Of a stretch of DNA of 64,000 bases, positions 25,801 to 35,920 are shown one piece after another. The DNA lies in NCBI GenBank assembly GCA_914767715.1, contig OU612066.1:15009001-15073000 (forward strand), given 5' to 3'. The position numbers were made by a program, and so were the translations under genes. The notes under the pieces are model-generated. The model did not search any database. It had not been told where the DNA came from and was given only the letters and a program-made list of their open reading frames with translations. Source of the stretch: Membranipora membranacea. Taxonomy: Eukaryota > Bryozoa > Gymnolaemata > Cheilostomatida > Membraniporidae. Positions within the stretch are counted from its first letter, which is position 1. The number at the start of each line of letters is the position of its first letter.

Positions 25801-28788
25801 CAGAACATTTTATTTCAAACTATTTGTTGCTAGGTTTTAATCAACACTGCATTTTGAAGATGCGATTCCATTTCATATCCTGGCGTTGCAAGGAGCGTCA
25901 GATTTTAGCACTTTGGAACTGGAAAACAATTGAATCATTGGATTCATTGAAATGAGCTTGAAGGGTAGTCATCTCATCCTAATAACCGTCATATTCACTG
26001 AATCTTACCAACAGGTAGAGGGGCGTCTCTCCTCTGTTGTACACCACTCCTCACCAGTTCCGGAGGGAGAAATCTATAAGATAACCCTGAGGCTATCCAC
26101 ATACAATCCAGTAAACACAGAGGGAACTGTTACTGTGCTGGACAGGCTGACAGATAAACAGTATGATATACATGTCCATATCGCTGCTGGTAACTTCACC
26201 ACAGGTTCGTAGACAAGGCTAAAATACACTTTGCACCAATCAATTCAGGTTGGTTATCTTTGCACCGTAGCGTTTGGATGAATCCAACTGTGCTTGAGTT
26301 CCCAAACTGAAAAGTCACCTATCCCACACTGGGAAAAAGTTGGCTTCTATAGGCAAAATTTAAATCGGTCAATTGGGCCAGTTTGTGGCTCTGTCGCTTC
26401 GGTGCAGAGTGACTCGTATCACAGAGTCAACCTGCAAGCAACGCGGCTAAAATATGTTGGTTGTTGTAAAATCTCATAAATTCCATCAACTCACTCATCA
26501 ATATTCACCTCATGGTAAGATATGAAGGTCAAGGTAATTTATGATATTCGGAATCATACGGTTGTGTAGGTATTGAATTTGGATCAACATAGACTTCATA
26601 ACAATAAATCTATAACGATGCCAAGCATCTCTTATCAATACTTTTCAGACTCGTTGGGTAAGAATTAAGAGATTCTCTCTTGCCCCATTTTATGGGCTTG
26701 TTCCATGGGTACCAGGGTAGGCTTACTCTGTCCTGTGCCAATTTCTGATTTTGCTGGACTGATGCAGTGTAATATTGTGAGTGCAATATTGAACTTTAAT
26801 TGAACTTACTACAAGTATTTCATTGAGTAAATGGATACTATCAATGTATCTTGTGCCAAGTGGCTTTCACTCTTTATACATTGAAACACTTTAGTTTTGG
26901 CAGCTTCCGAATGTTATGACTTTGTCTCAGAAGTTGGCACCTCATCTAATGTGCACAACATCATAGGTACATGTTAATAACTGCTTGGAAATTTCCACAT
27001 ACTAATACCTAAAATTGATTTATAACACTCAATTGTGATGGCATGGGAGCCCATCCGTGCAACCTACAAAAAGTAGCTGTGTCATCAATACTTGTAAAAT
27101 TGGTCTTTTTTGCCGATTAATTTGACATGTTTGTTTAACGAACTGACAGGTATGATTGACCGCCTGCTAGGTCACTGACCCCAAACCCTGAAATCAGAAT
27201 GAATTACGAATATGATATCATATGGCCTGTATTGTGTTCTATCACTGGAGCTCAATTGGGTTCTAAATATTCCAAGAAAAATCAAACTATAACAAGTGTA
27301 AATCCATGTTAGCCGTGACTAGCCTTGGTGACTAGCCTTGTCACTCGGTCACATACTTAAAAAGTATCCACATGACAAGGCTTAGTCATGTCACATCCAA
27401 CATGCTCGCCAACTAAGGCAACAAAATTCCACACATTTGATCCAACTTCGGAGCATTTATTTAAAACTATCTCATAATCTACCCAGTGACCTAGATCTAG
27501 CCCACCCACCCACCCCTGTTACCAAATGCTCATCATATCCATGACATGTTTGATTTCTTTTTTTTTCACAGGAGGGCAGTCACGATTAGGAGCTCTGGTA
27601 TGGGGTAACATGGATCTTCTCGTGTTTGTTATAGTCTGTGTGATAGTGACGGTTGTGTGCTTACTACTAGGTAAGAATTCCTCCTTAACTGACTAATTTG
27701 TAGCAGAAAATTATACAATGTGTGATTTGCTGAGTGCCAACACTCAAAAGACTGTCCGACACCTTGTATTTATATAGAAGAGCTAGCTACAACTCCAGAA
27801 TGTTAAATATTTTTGCTATGAAATCCTGTGTAGTTTGTTTAACTAACTAGGTGCAGCATTTCTGATCAGTCATCCACTGTAGTGAAATAGGTCGTAACTC
27901 GTAACAAATTGTTATCTTTTTATTACAGGATATTTTGCTGTATTTGGTGCCAAACCTGCTCAGCAAAGTGCAAACAACTCCCAAGTATTCCAGAGTTCAC
28001 CTATTAGCTCCATTGGGGCGTCTAGTCCAATGCAGCAAGGTATGTAAGACATTAGTTTCTTTTTTGTTGCATTATTGTCATTGGTAAATTTGCTTTTACC
28101 TGTCTGTATCAGCAACATAGGGATTCTGTGAGCATAGTGATAATTTTACGATGCAAAATAGCACTGCTAATAGTATGTGTGAGTTTTCCACACTTACATC
28201 CTAAAAACCTATTTGTATGAAAAATATTTTTATCGTTTTTATCGTTAGTACCACTGAACTCTGATTTTCTGCCTGTAATCAGATAACCAAATATGGTGTG
28301 AAAGATTGACAAATTGTTTCCTCATCTGATGTCTATAACAATCTTGTGCAATAAAGATGATAGTAATATTTGGTGAAAGTCAGATGTACTTTTTTTATGG
28401 AAAACCTGCATGCCCTTCTAACGAATACTCTCAACTGTCATCATCGTAGTATTTAGGATCCTAGGGCTGTTGAATGCATAGCCCAACTATCACAGCGAAG
28501 GTCTTATGAACTTTTGTCGATAGCAAATTTTACAAAACTTGATCATACCCTTCACACATAAAAGTATTGTACATAGCTTTGATTGTGTTCTGCTGCAAAT
28601 CTGAGAAATAACAGACAAACTTTATCTCATTTTTTGCAGGTGATAGCGCAGGATCACCATATCTGAGGCAGCGACCCTCACCAGGCAGGATAGCTTTGTG
28701 GAGCTCAGGCTATGAGCCACAAGACGTCAACCAATCAGACATTAGTTTGTTCCGAAAGTCACCAAGTAAACTGATGAGCCCTTATTGA
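1720..28788 (+). CDS. NUP210: Nuclear pore membrane glycoprotein 210 (gp210), complete 36-exon gene
   Basis: Single-pass membrane nucleoporin that rings the pore membrane; most of the protein lies in the perinuclear lumen. Exons: 1720-1889, 2417-2679, 3020-3122, 3386-3536, 3968-4097, 4420-4548, 4864-4938, 5209-5315, 5552-5692, 6169-6309, 6691-6864, 7259-7367, 8575-8807, 9117-9228, 9387-9558, 9762-10054, 10404-10580, 10957-11165, 12052-12321, 12662-12845, 13231-13313, 13573-13739, 14064-14265, 14503-14662, 14977-15074, 20429-20598, 21074-21173, 21401-21533, 22690-22823, 23063-23177, 23514-23657, 25448-25698, 26015-26204, 27572-27670, 27929-28039, 28640-28788. They join in one frame of about 1,882 residues, close to vertebrate NUP210 (about 1,890). 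Family landmarks appear in order: PKILLPY after the signal peptide, FEWS, GDTILVEGAKTGS, SSVNGSYH, FEWS-type Ig-like repeats, LKTNRDGAA, RVWD-type VWDV, and a TM exon followed by an SP-rich tail. ATG 1720 was chosen for its strong start context (GCCATGG); ATG 1696 and 1738 are in-frame alternatives. All introns are GT-AG except intron 26, which has a GC donor. Confidence 0.93.
5986..6023. repeat. 14-bp-arm hairpin in NUP210 intron 9
   Basis: Perfect arms ACCATAGACTTAAT (5986-5999) and ATTAAGTCTATGGT (6010-6023) around a 10-nt spacer. The same CCATAGA-TTAA arm recurs in the 40-bp palindrome at 30618-30657 and, imperfectly, near 59565-59620, so this is a small repeated hairpin family. Confidence 0.6.
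7974..8376. mobile_element. TIR-bounded insertion in NUP210 intron 12 (MITE-like)
   Basis: About 25 bp at 7976-8001 (core ATCTCTGATCGATAGAG) recur as the reverse complement at 8351-8376 (CTCTATCGATCAGAGAT). They bound about 400 bp of noncoding DNA inside intron 12. Flanks share an AATAGTAT/TTAGTAT-like motif that may be a target duplication. No coding capacity. The family is unknown. Confidence 0.5.
12662..12845 (+). other. NUP210: NUP210 exon 20: Ig-like (BIG2-type) repeat region
   Basis: Encodes VFPPLRLEPRNVTILVGAALQ and a following GGPRPQS segment. This corresponds to the bacterial Ig-like group 2 domain annotated in the C-terminal half of gp210 proteins. The VFPP and GGP motifs are conserved with vertebrate NUP210 (family knowledge), which helps fix the frame of neighbouring exons. 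Confidence 0.7.
15770..17007 (-). CDS. Secreted protein family, copy 1 (nested in NUP210 intron)
   Basis: Three coding exons on the minus strand: 17007-16840, 16511-16277 and 16056-15770 (phases 0 and 1). Together they encode about 229 residues. The N-terminus MDVYGAMLLLTNLLTT is a weak signal-peptide candidate; an upstream acceptor (17020-17019) fits an untranslated first exon. Conserved marks of the family are FVFNATL-type FMFNATL, the KFGLTNP segment, LDGE, a DGQWMIVV strand, LGGEFQG, FGHWLIVK, HGKSFNIAKYVFD and a C-terminal RNVITF. The arrangement resembles an uncharacterised family of secreted invertebrate proteins that I recall from cnidarians and molluscs (GE-x-VPAGG, DGG, G-EY, IRNVLTF); function unknown. 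This is the most divergent of the four copies here, but no frame break was found. Confidence 0.75.
17234..17290. repeat. Short hairpin (CAAGGAGTAAAA arms)
   Basis: CCAAGGAGTAAAA and TTTTACTCCTTG face each other around about 30 nt in the 5' untranslated intron of secreted copy 1. It looks like another tiny hairpin insertion of unknown family. Confidence 0.4.
17437..17497 (-). promoter_or_regulatory. TATA box and untranslated first exon of secreted copy 1
   Basis: On the minus strand a TATAAAA box (17497-17491) lies about 50 nt upstream of a good 5' splice site, CAA|GTAAG (exon end 17439). An acceptor follows just before the start codon at 17020. The spacing matches the TATA plus noncoding exon layout of copies 2-4, but the sequence between is not obviously similar. 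Confidence 0.5.
18052..19460 (-). CDS. Secreted protein family, copy 2 (nested in NUP210 intron)
   Basis: Minus-strand exons 19460-19290, 19135-18895 and 18353-18052 join in phases 0 and 1 to a 237-residue protein ending in TAG. Residues 1-20 (MALMKLPLLVLGMVGCTVAW) form a clear signal peptide. The mature protein has FVFNTTLPATAFTVDGNDFY, then an alpha-helical-looking segment with KTRFGLTNP. Next come LTGE, PAGGFRVLDGGWMITVIDP, LGGDFAG, GHWYIVKRWC, SARPGNIALIG, PRWGEGKAFNVAKYSFD and a terminal RNVISF. No enzyme motif is recognised. An intact frame, matching exon phases and a canonical promoter argue that it is functional. Lying antisense inside NUP210 intron 25, it must be transcribed independently. 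Confidence 0.85.
19746..19848 (-). promoter_or_regulatory. TATA box and untranslated first exon of secreted copy 2
   Basis: TATATAAG at 19848-19841 (minus strand) is followed by a noncoding exon containing CACCTGACAGTGATCG and ending at 19746 with the donor T|GTAAGT. The same TATA, CAC(C)AGACAGTGATC-like block and donor context occur upstream of copy 4, and with one donor change upstream of copy 3. This conservation supports a real core promoter. Confidence 0.7.
20599..20604 (+). other. NUP210: GC 5' splice site of NUP210 intron 26
   Basis: Exon 26 ends ...AACAG followed by GCAAGT instead of GTAAGT; the downstream acceptor (TTTGACAG, exon 27 at 21074) keeps frame. GC-AG introns are a known minor class with a strong exon-side consensus, as here. 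The inverted duplicate of this exon near 56.34 kb also shows AACAGGCAAG, so the GC donor predates the duplication and is not a sequencing error. Confidence 0.75.
24013..24350. repeat. Interspersed repeat R1, copy in NUP210 intron 31
   Basis: About 340 bp starting TGGTAATTTTACG and running through GCAAAATAGCACTGCTAA, GATTTTCTGCC and GTGAAAGTCAG to TTAGGATCCTAG. It recurs in the same orientation in intron 35 (28135-28475) and in their duplicated descendants (48056-48440, 50700-51030). No open frame; family unknown. Confidence 0.65.
27300..27400. repeat. Hairpin with TAGCCTTGTCA-type arms (intron 33)
   Basis: CTAGCCTTGTCA and TGACAAGGCTTAG form the arms of a short hairpin. The same arms recur at about 48725-48780 and 49940-49995, and a half-copy occurs near 40600. 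This marks a small mobile hairpin family that has inserted several times in this locus. Confidence 0.5.
27572..27670 (+). other. NUP210: NUP210 exon 34: transmembrane segment
   Basis: Encodes GNMDLLVFVIVCVIVTVVCLLLG, a strongly hydrophobic single membrane span after the last luminal Ig-like repeat. Exons 35-36 encode a pore-facing tail of roughly 85 residues containing SSPISS, SSP, PSPGR and SPSK motifs, as in the short SP-rich gp210 tail. Topology follows from the family. Confidence 0.85.
28135..28475. repeat. Interspersed repeat R1, copy in NUP210 intron 35
   Basis: Second R1 copy in the gene, same orientation as the intron 31 copy. Recognisable blocks are AGCACTGCTAATAGTATGTG, ACTGAACTCTGATTTTCTGCC and GGATCCTAGGGCT. 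Two independent insertions in one gene indicate an active family at some time. Confidence 0.65.
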
Positions 28789-29480
28789 ACAACACAACAG
28801 GCGTTCGCCGCCAAAGCTGGAGATTTTTACGAGTTGTGAATTCCTCGATCACTAAAATCTCTCTGTTGTTTTATACTGATTACGGTTAGAAAACTTCCAA
28901 TTTATATTTTGACATCACGATGTGATGCAGTACCTAACCTAGAGAAAAGCTTGTATGGACTGTAATACTGATCTGAAACAGAAAGTGTTGTTCAAGCATT
29001 GACTTGGCAATTATATCATTAAACTTTTGGTTGGGATCTGAACAAAAGGACTTTCTATCAGTGGAAGTGCCTTGATGTTAAGAGCGCAACCATCACTTCA
29101 TAAGGACATACATCTGAAATATAATTCAATAATTATGTTCAGCCCGGTTTTGACAATAAACAAGAGTATCTTGGACACGTAGATTGCAAAAACTGCTGAA
29201 TTTTTAAACAAAGTTTGTAGGTGCAATATAATTGATGTATATATTCTTAGAGCATGGCTGTAGACTATTTTCAAATTTTTTTACAAAGATACTCTTAGCT
29301 GCCGAAAATTTAACTCATTATTCCAGTGATCTGACGGATTTTTCAGACATCATGTTCATCAGTACATCAGTTCATTTTTCAGAAACATTGTGTTACTTTT
29401 TGTATAATATTTTCCATTTTCTGTAGCAGCTGCACAGCATAAAGCCACCGCTGCATAAGCTTGGTAAATAAAATAAAACA
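28789..29480 (+). other. NUP210: NUP210 3' untranslated region and candidate poly(A) signals
   Basis: After the TGA at 28786-28788 no further splice pattern is evident. Candidate poly(A) signals are AATAAA at 29155-29160 and a clustered AATAAAATAAAA near 29464-29476. The actual end cannot be fixed from sequence alone. Confidence 0.45.
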
Positions 29481-29529
29481 TAAACTTTCATTGTGAAAGA
29501 AAAAAAACACATGCCCTTTTAGAATCAAT

Positions 29530-29830
29530 ACTTAAGGTGAACTACAGGGCAACCCTGAGTGCAGACTACAGAGCGTGTTGGGACAGTCAGAACTAGGCAA
29601 ATTAAGAAAATGTAAATGTAGATCACTTTTATTAGCAGCTCTCTTTACAGGGCATGACACATATTACATTGAAACAAATAGTTCATCCTGGCCTACCCCT
29701 GTACAAGGTAGGAGTGGGCAAGCTAGGCTAATGTATGGAGAGCTCAAGTCCATTTCCAGCGTAGATAGTGACTAGGGCTTGAACCGGCAACCCTCAGATT
29801 GTCTAGCTCAAATCCCACCACTGAAAGTTA
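29530..29830 (-). mobile_element. tRNA-like SINE fragment (tentative)
   Basis: On the minus strand GGTTCAAGCCC (29785-29775) matches an RNA polymerase III B box and lies in tRNA-like context (GGTTGCCGGTTCAAGCCCTAG). The A-box region is weak and no target duplication was found, so the assignment is tentative. The rest of 29.8-31.4 kb shows no gene. Confidence 0.35.
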
Positions 29831-31440
29831 AAGTGTTTTATACTGCCAACAGTTCATTCCCTTATACTGATAGTTAGTCAATTCTGCAAAAGGTTGAGTG
29901 TGATCTAAATGGTGCAGACAATGTTCGGAGTGAGAAATATGGAAAGCATTTTCAAGCAAGCTCAGGTGTCGCATCAGGTGTGATTTCTTAGTTGTTCTGT
30001 CATGTACGAGCCCAATAAACTGCCATAAAATCTTTATTCTGAATACTGTCAAGTCAATATCTCTACCTGTACCAGTATTAACTTTCCTCATGTATAGGCC
30101 TTACTCTCATCAGAAAGTATCATTGAACAGCTGTAGGGTCTGGAGTTAATGGGCTCTAACTCAAGATAAGCTCTCCATAGAGATCTGGAGAAAGTACGTT
30201 CACCTCACTTGTTTGTGTGCTACATACTACATATAATATTTTTGATTATTTTGAAATAATGTCAAAATAAGAAGTCCTCAGCCAGATTGAGAAAACGGTT
30301 CTATTAAGTCTAAACTTCAATGCCACAGCTACATACTCATGAGAAGTTATTCTCGAGGAAGCAAGCTCACTACTACGTGGGAGCGTAGTGTTTGGGTAAC
30401 AAAAGAGTGCAAGCGACTTTGCTATGGTAATTTACAGGAGTGTAAGATTAAAATAATATTTCTGAACAAATCAATCGAATCCAGGAATTCCTCTATTTAG
30501 CACAAAACTTGGTTAAATAATATTGTTATGTGTAGTAAGTAGGGGTAGCCAATGTGTTGGCTCAGATTGATGGATTCTCCAATCGGAGCCAACACATTGC
30601 CTAAGTAAGTGTCTTGGCCATAGATTTAAAAAACAGTACTGTTTTTTAAATCTATGGTCTTGGCACATGAAATCACCTCATTAGGATATCTGACAAGTCA
30701 GTACACTTGATCATTACAAATAAACTTCAAAATATCCTCATACCTGATTTCCTAATAGCCAAGTCACTTGCACTCTTCGTTTGCTCAGGGAGAAAAGTTT
30801 TTTCTCCTGGCTTTACTACACACTGTGGTCCAAGAAAGCGGCATTATTTGCTTGCTCATTCTTTTACTCTTGTATGTAGTTGAAATGACAAATTTTGGAG
30901 CTAAGGCTCAATAAAACTTAAAACTCAAACTGTCAGAGGTCATTAGTACTCTTGGGAAGTCCTACTGGTAGTCATTCTCATGAAGATAAGATTGTTTGCA
31001 GTTACAGCAGCTTTAGGTTGGTGAAACTTTCTCTTTTAATGTCCGTTTCACACTTTGGGGGCTGTCATGGGAGAGAGATCCATTTGAAAATTCATCTGTC
31101 AAGTTCAAGTACCTTCTTTGAGCAGGAATTGCTACATTTTGAAATCATATCGACCTTCCAAGAATGTCGCCCAAATCTTTTGGTGAAAAATCTACATTAT
31201 GAGACATAAGTTTTTGTTCTGATTGAGACATCATTGACTAATGACTTTGCTTGCATTTTGATACAAGTGGTTATATCTGTGGTCCTTCAAAGTGTGGAGT
31301 TATCTTGTTTTTCTAATGGATAAGACAACTTGTAATCCTAATTTGAAATTTCAATCTCAGTGCTGTGCCATGGTGGTTTGCATCAAGCTTTGTAAGCTTC
31401 ATTGAGAAAACACGCCCACTGTTAGGACACCTGAAAATCA
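29831..31440. other. Intergenic region downstream of NUP210
   Basis: No gene is seen. The stretch contains an inverted repeat around 30543-30602 (AGCCAATGTGTTGGCT facing AGCCAACACATTGCCT; a related sequence lies at 6405-6450) and the 40-bp palindrome at 30618-30657. It matters mainly because 30.5-31.3 kb reappears, decayed, at 51.6-52.0 kb, marking the end of the duplicated segment. Confidence 0.5.
30618..30657. repeat. Perfect 40-bp palindrome
   Basis: Two 20-nt arms with no spacer, beginning CCATAGATTTAAAAAACAGT and ending in its exact reverse complement. The CCATAGA-TTAA ends match the intron 9 hairpin at 5986-6023. Confidence 0.8.
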
Positions 31441-31456
31441 TATCAGTATACTGGCA

Positions 31457-33352
31457 ATGTCCTACGAGAAGGTTTCCTCAGAATCTTGCCATCTAACCAA
31501 TTCCCGGTTGGATGCCACCAAACAGCAGCTCATACATATTGATGGCTACGATAACCATTTTTCCAACAGGAAGAATCGTATAGGTGGCGGTGTCTGCATT
31601 CTATCGTCATCTAGTTTGCACGGCACTGTCAATCAAGCAGATCACAAATAGCAACAATACCAAACCAGTTCCTGAGTACACGGTGATAGACGGTGAGCGG
31701 CTAAGCAGTCAGCAGCTGAGCAGTAATCTCAATCAGTATTACAAAAGTGTTGGCGGTGAGGCGGTGATATCTGAATCTAACCAGTCTAGTAACCCATCCA
31801 GTTCTCAAGTTAATCTGCAAACTCCCAGCCTTGGTGAGATAAAGAGACACCTGTACAAGCTAGACACAACCAAATCTACCTCCCATGAAGACTTTCCCAC
31901 CTGGCTATCTAAAGATGGTAGGGAAGATATGTGTATTCCCGTACATGATATTATCAATTGTATGTTTTTAACTGGTGAATATCCTGATTTCTGGAAGCGA
32001 GCTCAAATAACACCAATTCCTAAAGTTGCCAACCCTAAATTGTATAAAGATTTTCGCCAGATTTCTTTATTGCATCATCTAGGTAAATTATGTTAGCAGG
32101 TTATTATCGATAAATTAAAACATAGCTTAGAGAGTTTTATAGAATCAGACCAATATGCTTATCAGCCAAACATAGGCACCACTGATGCTATTTTACAGCT
32201 ATAATTGATGATTGTACTGCAGACTTGGATACAATTGAAAGCAAATATGTGCAATTAGCTCGCCTGGATGTTTCTAAAGCATTTGACAAGCTTCAACCAA
32301 GTACTTTAGTTGACAAGATGCGCTCTTATGGTCTAAATGAGAACATTTTAGATATTTTAGACAACTTTTTAAAAGGTCGAAAGCAATGTGTGAGAGTAAA
32401 CGGCCATTTATCTGACTTTTTCGACATTTCTGTTGGTGCACCACAAGGAACTAAGCTAGGCCCCCTTTTATGGCTTTTTTACGTTACCGATTTGAAAGTA
32501 AATGATTTGAATGTAGTTAAGTATGCTGACGACACTACTTTTTATAAGGCTCTAGATAAGGCAGGAGGTTCTGTAGCACCTGCAGTTTTAGCAACCCACC
32601 CATGGGCATCTGAGAATGAAATGATTTTAAATACCGATAAGACCATTTTTATGAATGTCTTAATCAATTATAGATACCACTATGATTAGGCGATTGTTTT
32701 AGATGAGAACGTGAGCATTTTGCCTTCAAATTCTGTCAAGTTTTTAGGCGTTACCATTGACGATCATATGACTTTAAGTTCACATGTATATAAGATTGTA
32801 TCTTGTTGTAATTCCAGGCTTTATCTATTACAGCAACTAAAGATTTTAGGTGTAAACACCGAAGGGCTCAAAAAGTTTTTTACTGCTAATATCAGATCAA
32901 TTATCACTTACGCCTCACCATCTTGGTTTTTCCTTTTATCTGAAGGCGATAAGAACAAGCTCAAAAAGTTTCAGAGAACTGCTTCTCGTTTTATTTTGCC
33001 GGATCTTAGCTATGATGATAGAATAGCTATTTTAGAGCTACCTTCTGTATGTGATTTTATATTTACTCTTGGCGAATGACATTTTAACAAAATAGCCTCT
33101 GATCCACAGCATCCACTTTTCAGTAGAGTACACTTTAATGCAGTAGAATATCTTCTCGCCGAAACACTATTTTTAGGCCTGTTGTGTGCCGAACACAAAA
33201 ACGTGCCAAATCTTTTTTCCCATTTTTTATGTCTTATCTGAACAAGTGATAATTTTGCTTAGTAGACTTTGTTGATTCTTTACACTGTTATCATTCAGTT
33301 TTTGTCATACAATGATACTAAATGTAAAATAATCTGAAACTGAAACTGAAAC
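31457..33352 (+). pseudogene. Non-LTR retrotransposon (CR1/L2-like), broken
   Basis: A fragment of the apurinic-type endonuclease (DGYDNHFSNRKNRIGGGVCI) precedes the endonuclease-RT linker (31584-32096, ending KRAQITPIPKV), RT and a 3' end. RT motifs are visible: LDVSKAFD, GAPQGTKLGPLLW and YADDT, then SVKFLGVTIDD and a C-terminal domain to 33079. It is broken by a stop at 32094-32096, a frameshift near 32200, a stop near 32687 and loss of most of the endonuclease. The 3' end is a short CTGAAA repeat at about 33334-33352, typical of such elements. Clade placement (CR1/L2-like) is by motif style only. Confidence 0.8.
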
Positions 33353-35000
33353 ATGGAAACAGCATACACAAAACTAAATGGGGCAAAAGTTGGCGCTTGA
33401 CGTTTTTTGCCGAAAGCTAGCAAAATGATTTGCATACCAGTATATAGCTAGCTCTATTGTTAAATTGTGTAGGATTCTACTTAGTTATTCCCTGTGATAG
33501 AGAGAGGTATGATTATACATATTATGTATATTTATATGGTTGGTATCTTAAAGTACATTTTAGAATTCGAAACGAGTTTATCAGACGGGAAAGAGTAAAG
33601 GGAGATTTGTCGGATGGGAAATCATGAATTAACCCTATTGACGTTTTGGCTTCTAAAATCTGCTCTGAGATGCTAACCAATCTTGGCAAATCCTCACTTC
33701 ATCTAGGTATCTTCTTTTAATCAAACTTTACATAATTTCAAGGTCATATGTTTGAACTTCAATGAATTTTCACCATCTGATAATAAAGTTCCAATAATAC
33801 CTACATGTCTTTGATCATGATATCATAACCTAACTCTTCATTTTTGTAACCCACTTGTCCAGACATGACCTTAGATAATCCAGGTCATAGAGAATGCCGG
33901 CGCTAAATATTCAAAAGAATAAAATTAGAATTATATGATTCCGCCACCATACAAATTGAAATTCTCAACAGGCTTCCAAATATATCTAGACTAAAAGTGA
34001 GTTGATGTTACAAGCTCACAAAGCTTTGTTTCTTCATCACAGCACCACAAACTCCTTATAGGCATGTTAGAGTTAGGATTTTAGTCTACAAAGCCAGCTG
34101 ATACCAAACAAACATCTGCTACATTGATATTTTTTGCTGGTAGAACAACACTCAAACATGGCCTTAAATTGTTAATAATTTAATGACATTGCCTCTTATT
34201 TTAATAATTTCGCTTTGAATCTCATTATTTCAGCATTTTACAATTTTTCACCTTTGTTGAATCCACACAGAACTTTGCGTAGAAATTGTCATCTAGCAAT
34301 TTTGTATTGTAATTAATAACATTCTCATCATCATTATCAATTCGAGTTCATGTAGAAGGCTATCCACTAAAATAGGGAAAAATGTCCAAATTTTGACATC
34401 GCTAATTGTAAATTTCTATCCATGGCCATTCATAACGTTTAAAATCAATTCACCCAGGTACCCAATTCAGATCAGCCAACCACTGTCTGTTTTAAATTGA
34501 CTGGTTCCATTATTGGAATATTTGTGGTAAAGAAGGAACAATTGTCCAGATGGCATTCTCATAACACAGTATTTGTTATGTTGTTACATCATCGTAAGGG
34601 CAGTTTAATTCCTGTCAACAAGTTTATTTAATTGTGATTGGTCAATATTCACGTGAATCGTCTGACCATTTGAAGCCAGTGAGATATACTAATATATTGT
34701 ACTTCCTTCACTAGTATGCGATTCATGAGCGATTCAATGAATATCAGCGACTCAGATCCTGAATAGTAAGTAAGTACACATGTCCTGGTCGTAATATGAG
34801 AGCAATGAGGAAGTCTACTGCCCTTCACTTCACTAAGACTGTATCAGGCTTATAACAGACCGTATCAGGCTTATTTCAGATTATAAAACGCTCAAGTCTC
34901 CATAGATCATCACTTCACATATAAGCAGGTGCAGAATCAACTTTCGAGTTAGTTTTACAAGTCAAATAAAGAGGTGAGCTACTCCGTCATTTGGGAGGGG
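33353..35000. other. Intergenic region without recognised genes
   Basis: AT-rich sequence with no extended open frame, no convincing splice pattern and no recognised repeat. Its only notable part is the right end, where a TATATAAA element precedes the small membrane-protein gene at 35085. Confidence 0.5.
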
Positions 35001-35011
35001 GGGTGGAAAAG

Positions 35012-35022
35012 TATATATAAAT
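35012..35022 (+). promoter_or_regulatory. TATA box of small membrane-protein gene
   Basis: TATATATAAAT about 65-70 nt upstream of the ATG at 35085, following a G-rich run. Position and match to the TATA consensus make it a plausible core promoter; no initiator could be confirmed. Confidence 0.45.
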
Positions 35023-35084
35023 ACAACATTTCACATGTTTATTTTATTTGAAGCTAGACATGATATGATATGGTATGATTAATA

Positions 35085-35920
35085 ATGCTTCCTCAAACTA
35101 GTGAGACACCAAACCCAGAGTACAGACAGCTTCATATAGAGATACATGTGATACTGGTGATCGCTGTTCTCATACTTCTAGTCGTTATACTACAAGTCAC
35201 CGTTATTATCTCCTTCTGTAGACAGAGACTTATGACAGCAGGTCAGTGTTAGACAAAATCTCCTAAGTCTAAACACATTATCTATGCAATACCTTAAACA
35301 AGCTTTACCATAAACATGATCTTTTACTGCAGCTTTTATCTCCTCCCCCTTGTGGATTTGAAACACCGCCTCACTCAAGACGTAGTTTTTTATATGTTAC
35401 CGTTATAGCCATTTATTGATGAATACAAATTTATACTATAATTTTAGTCTCGCTGAGGCAGCGGAGTCACCTTTCTTCCCAAACAACAGGTATGTCACAG
35501 GAGGTCTAACGGTGACTATGTAACATGGATTCTGTTAAAATTTCAGACTAATGAAAATGCTTTTCAAAATATTGATTAACTTAATTGATTAATAGGAAAT
35601 AGGAAATAAAGTTCATATTATTATTAGTTAAAATCATTTTCATCAAAAATGTTTTCTAGAATCAGGAATGATACGCAGTGAGATCAGTGATAATATTTAT
35701 AACACTGGCCCACTCCTCCTGGGAGTTTCAGGGTCAAGATACGGTACACTGTGGGATGGTTTTAATACAATACCTGTAAAATATAACTTTACCTTGGTTT
35801 CACACTTTGAATTTAACAGATGACCACGTGGATGGCGAACACGGGACAGTTACAGGCCATCCACAAGATGACCAGATATCTATGAGCCAAGTTCTGCCTT
35901 TACAAGAGATGAGCCGTTGA
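35085..35920 (+). CDS. Predicted small single-pass membrane protein
   Basis: Four predicted exons, 35085-35241, 35448-35489, 35660-35743 and 35820-35920, join to 127 residues ending in TGA. All three introns are phase 1. Residues 1-20 are polar; about 21-45 (HVILVIAVLILLVVILQVTVIISF) form one strong membrane span followed by CRQR, a basic cytoplasmic-side marker. The rest is a low-complexity Ser/Gln/Asp-rich tail. No cleavable signal peptide is apparent. Donors are GTCAGT, GTATGT and GTACAC, the last being weak; the acceptors are good. I do not recognise a family. The uniform phase, TATA box and hydrophobic helix support a real gene, but no homologue is known to me. Confidence 0.5.
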
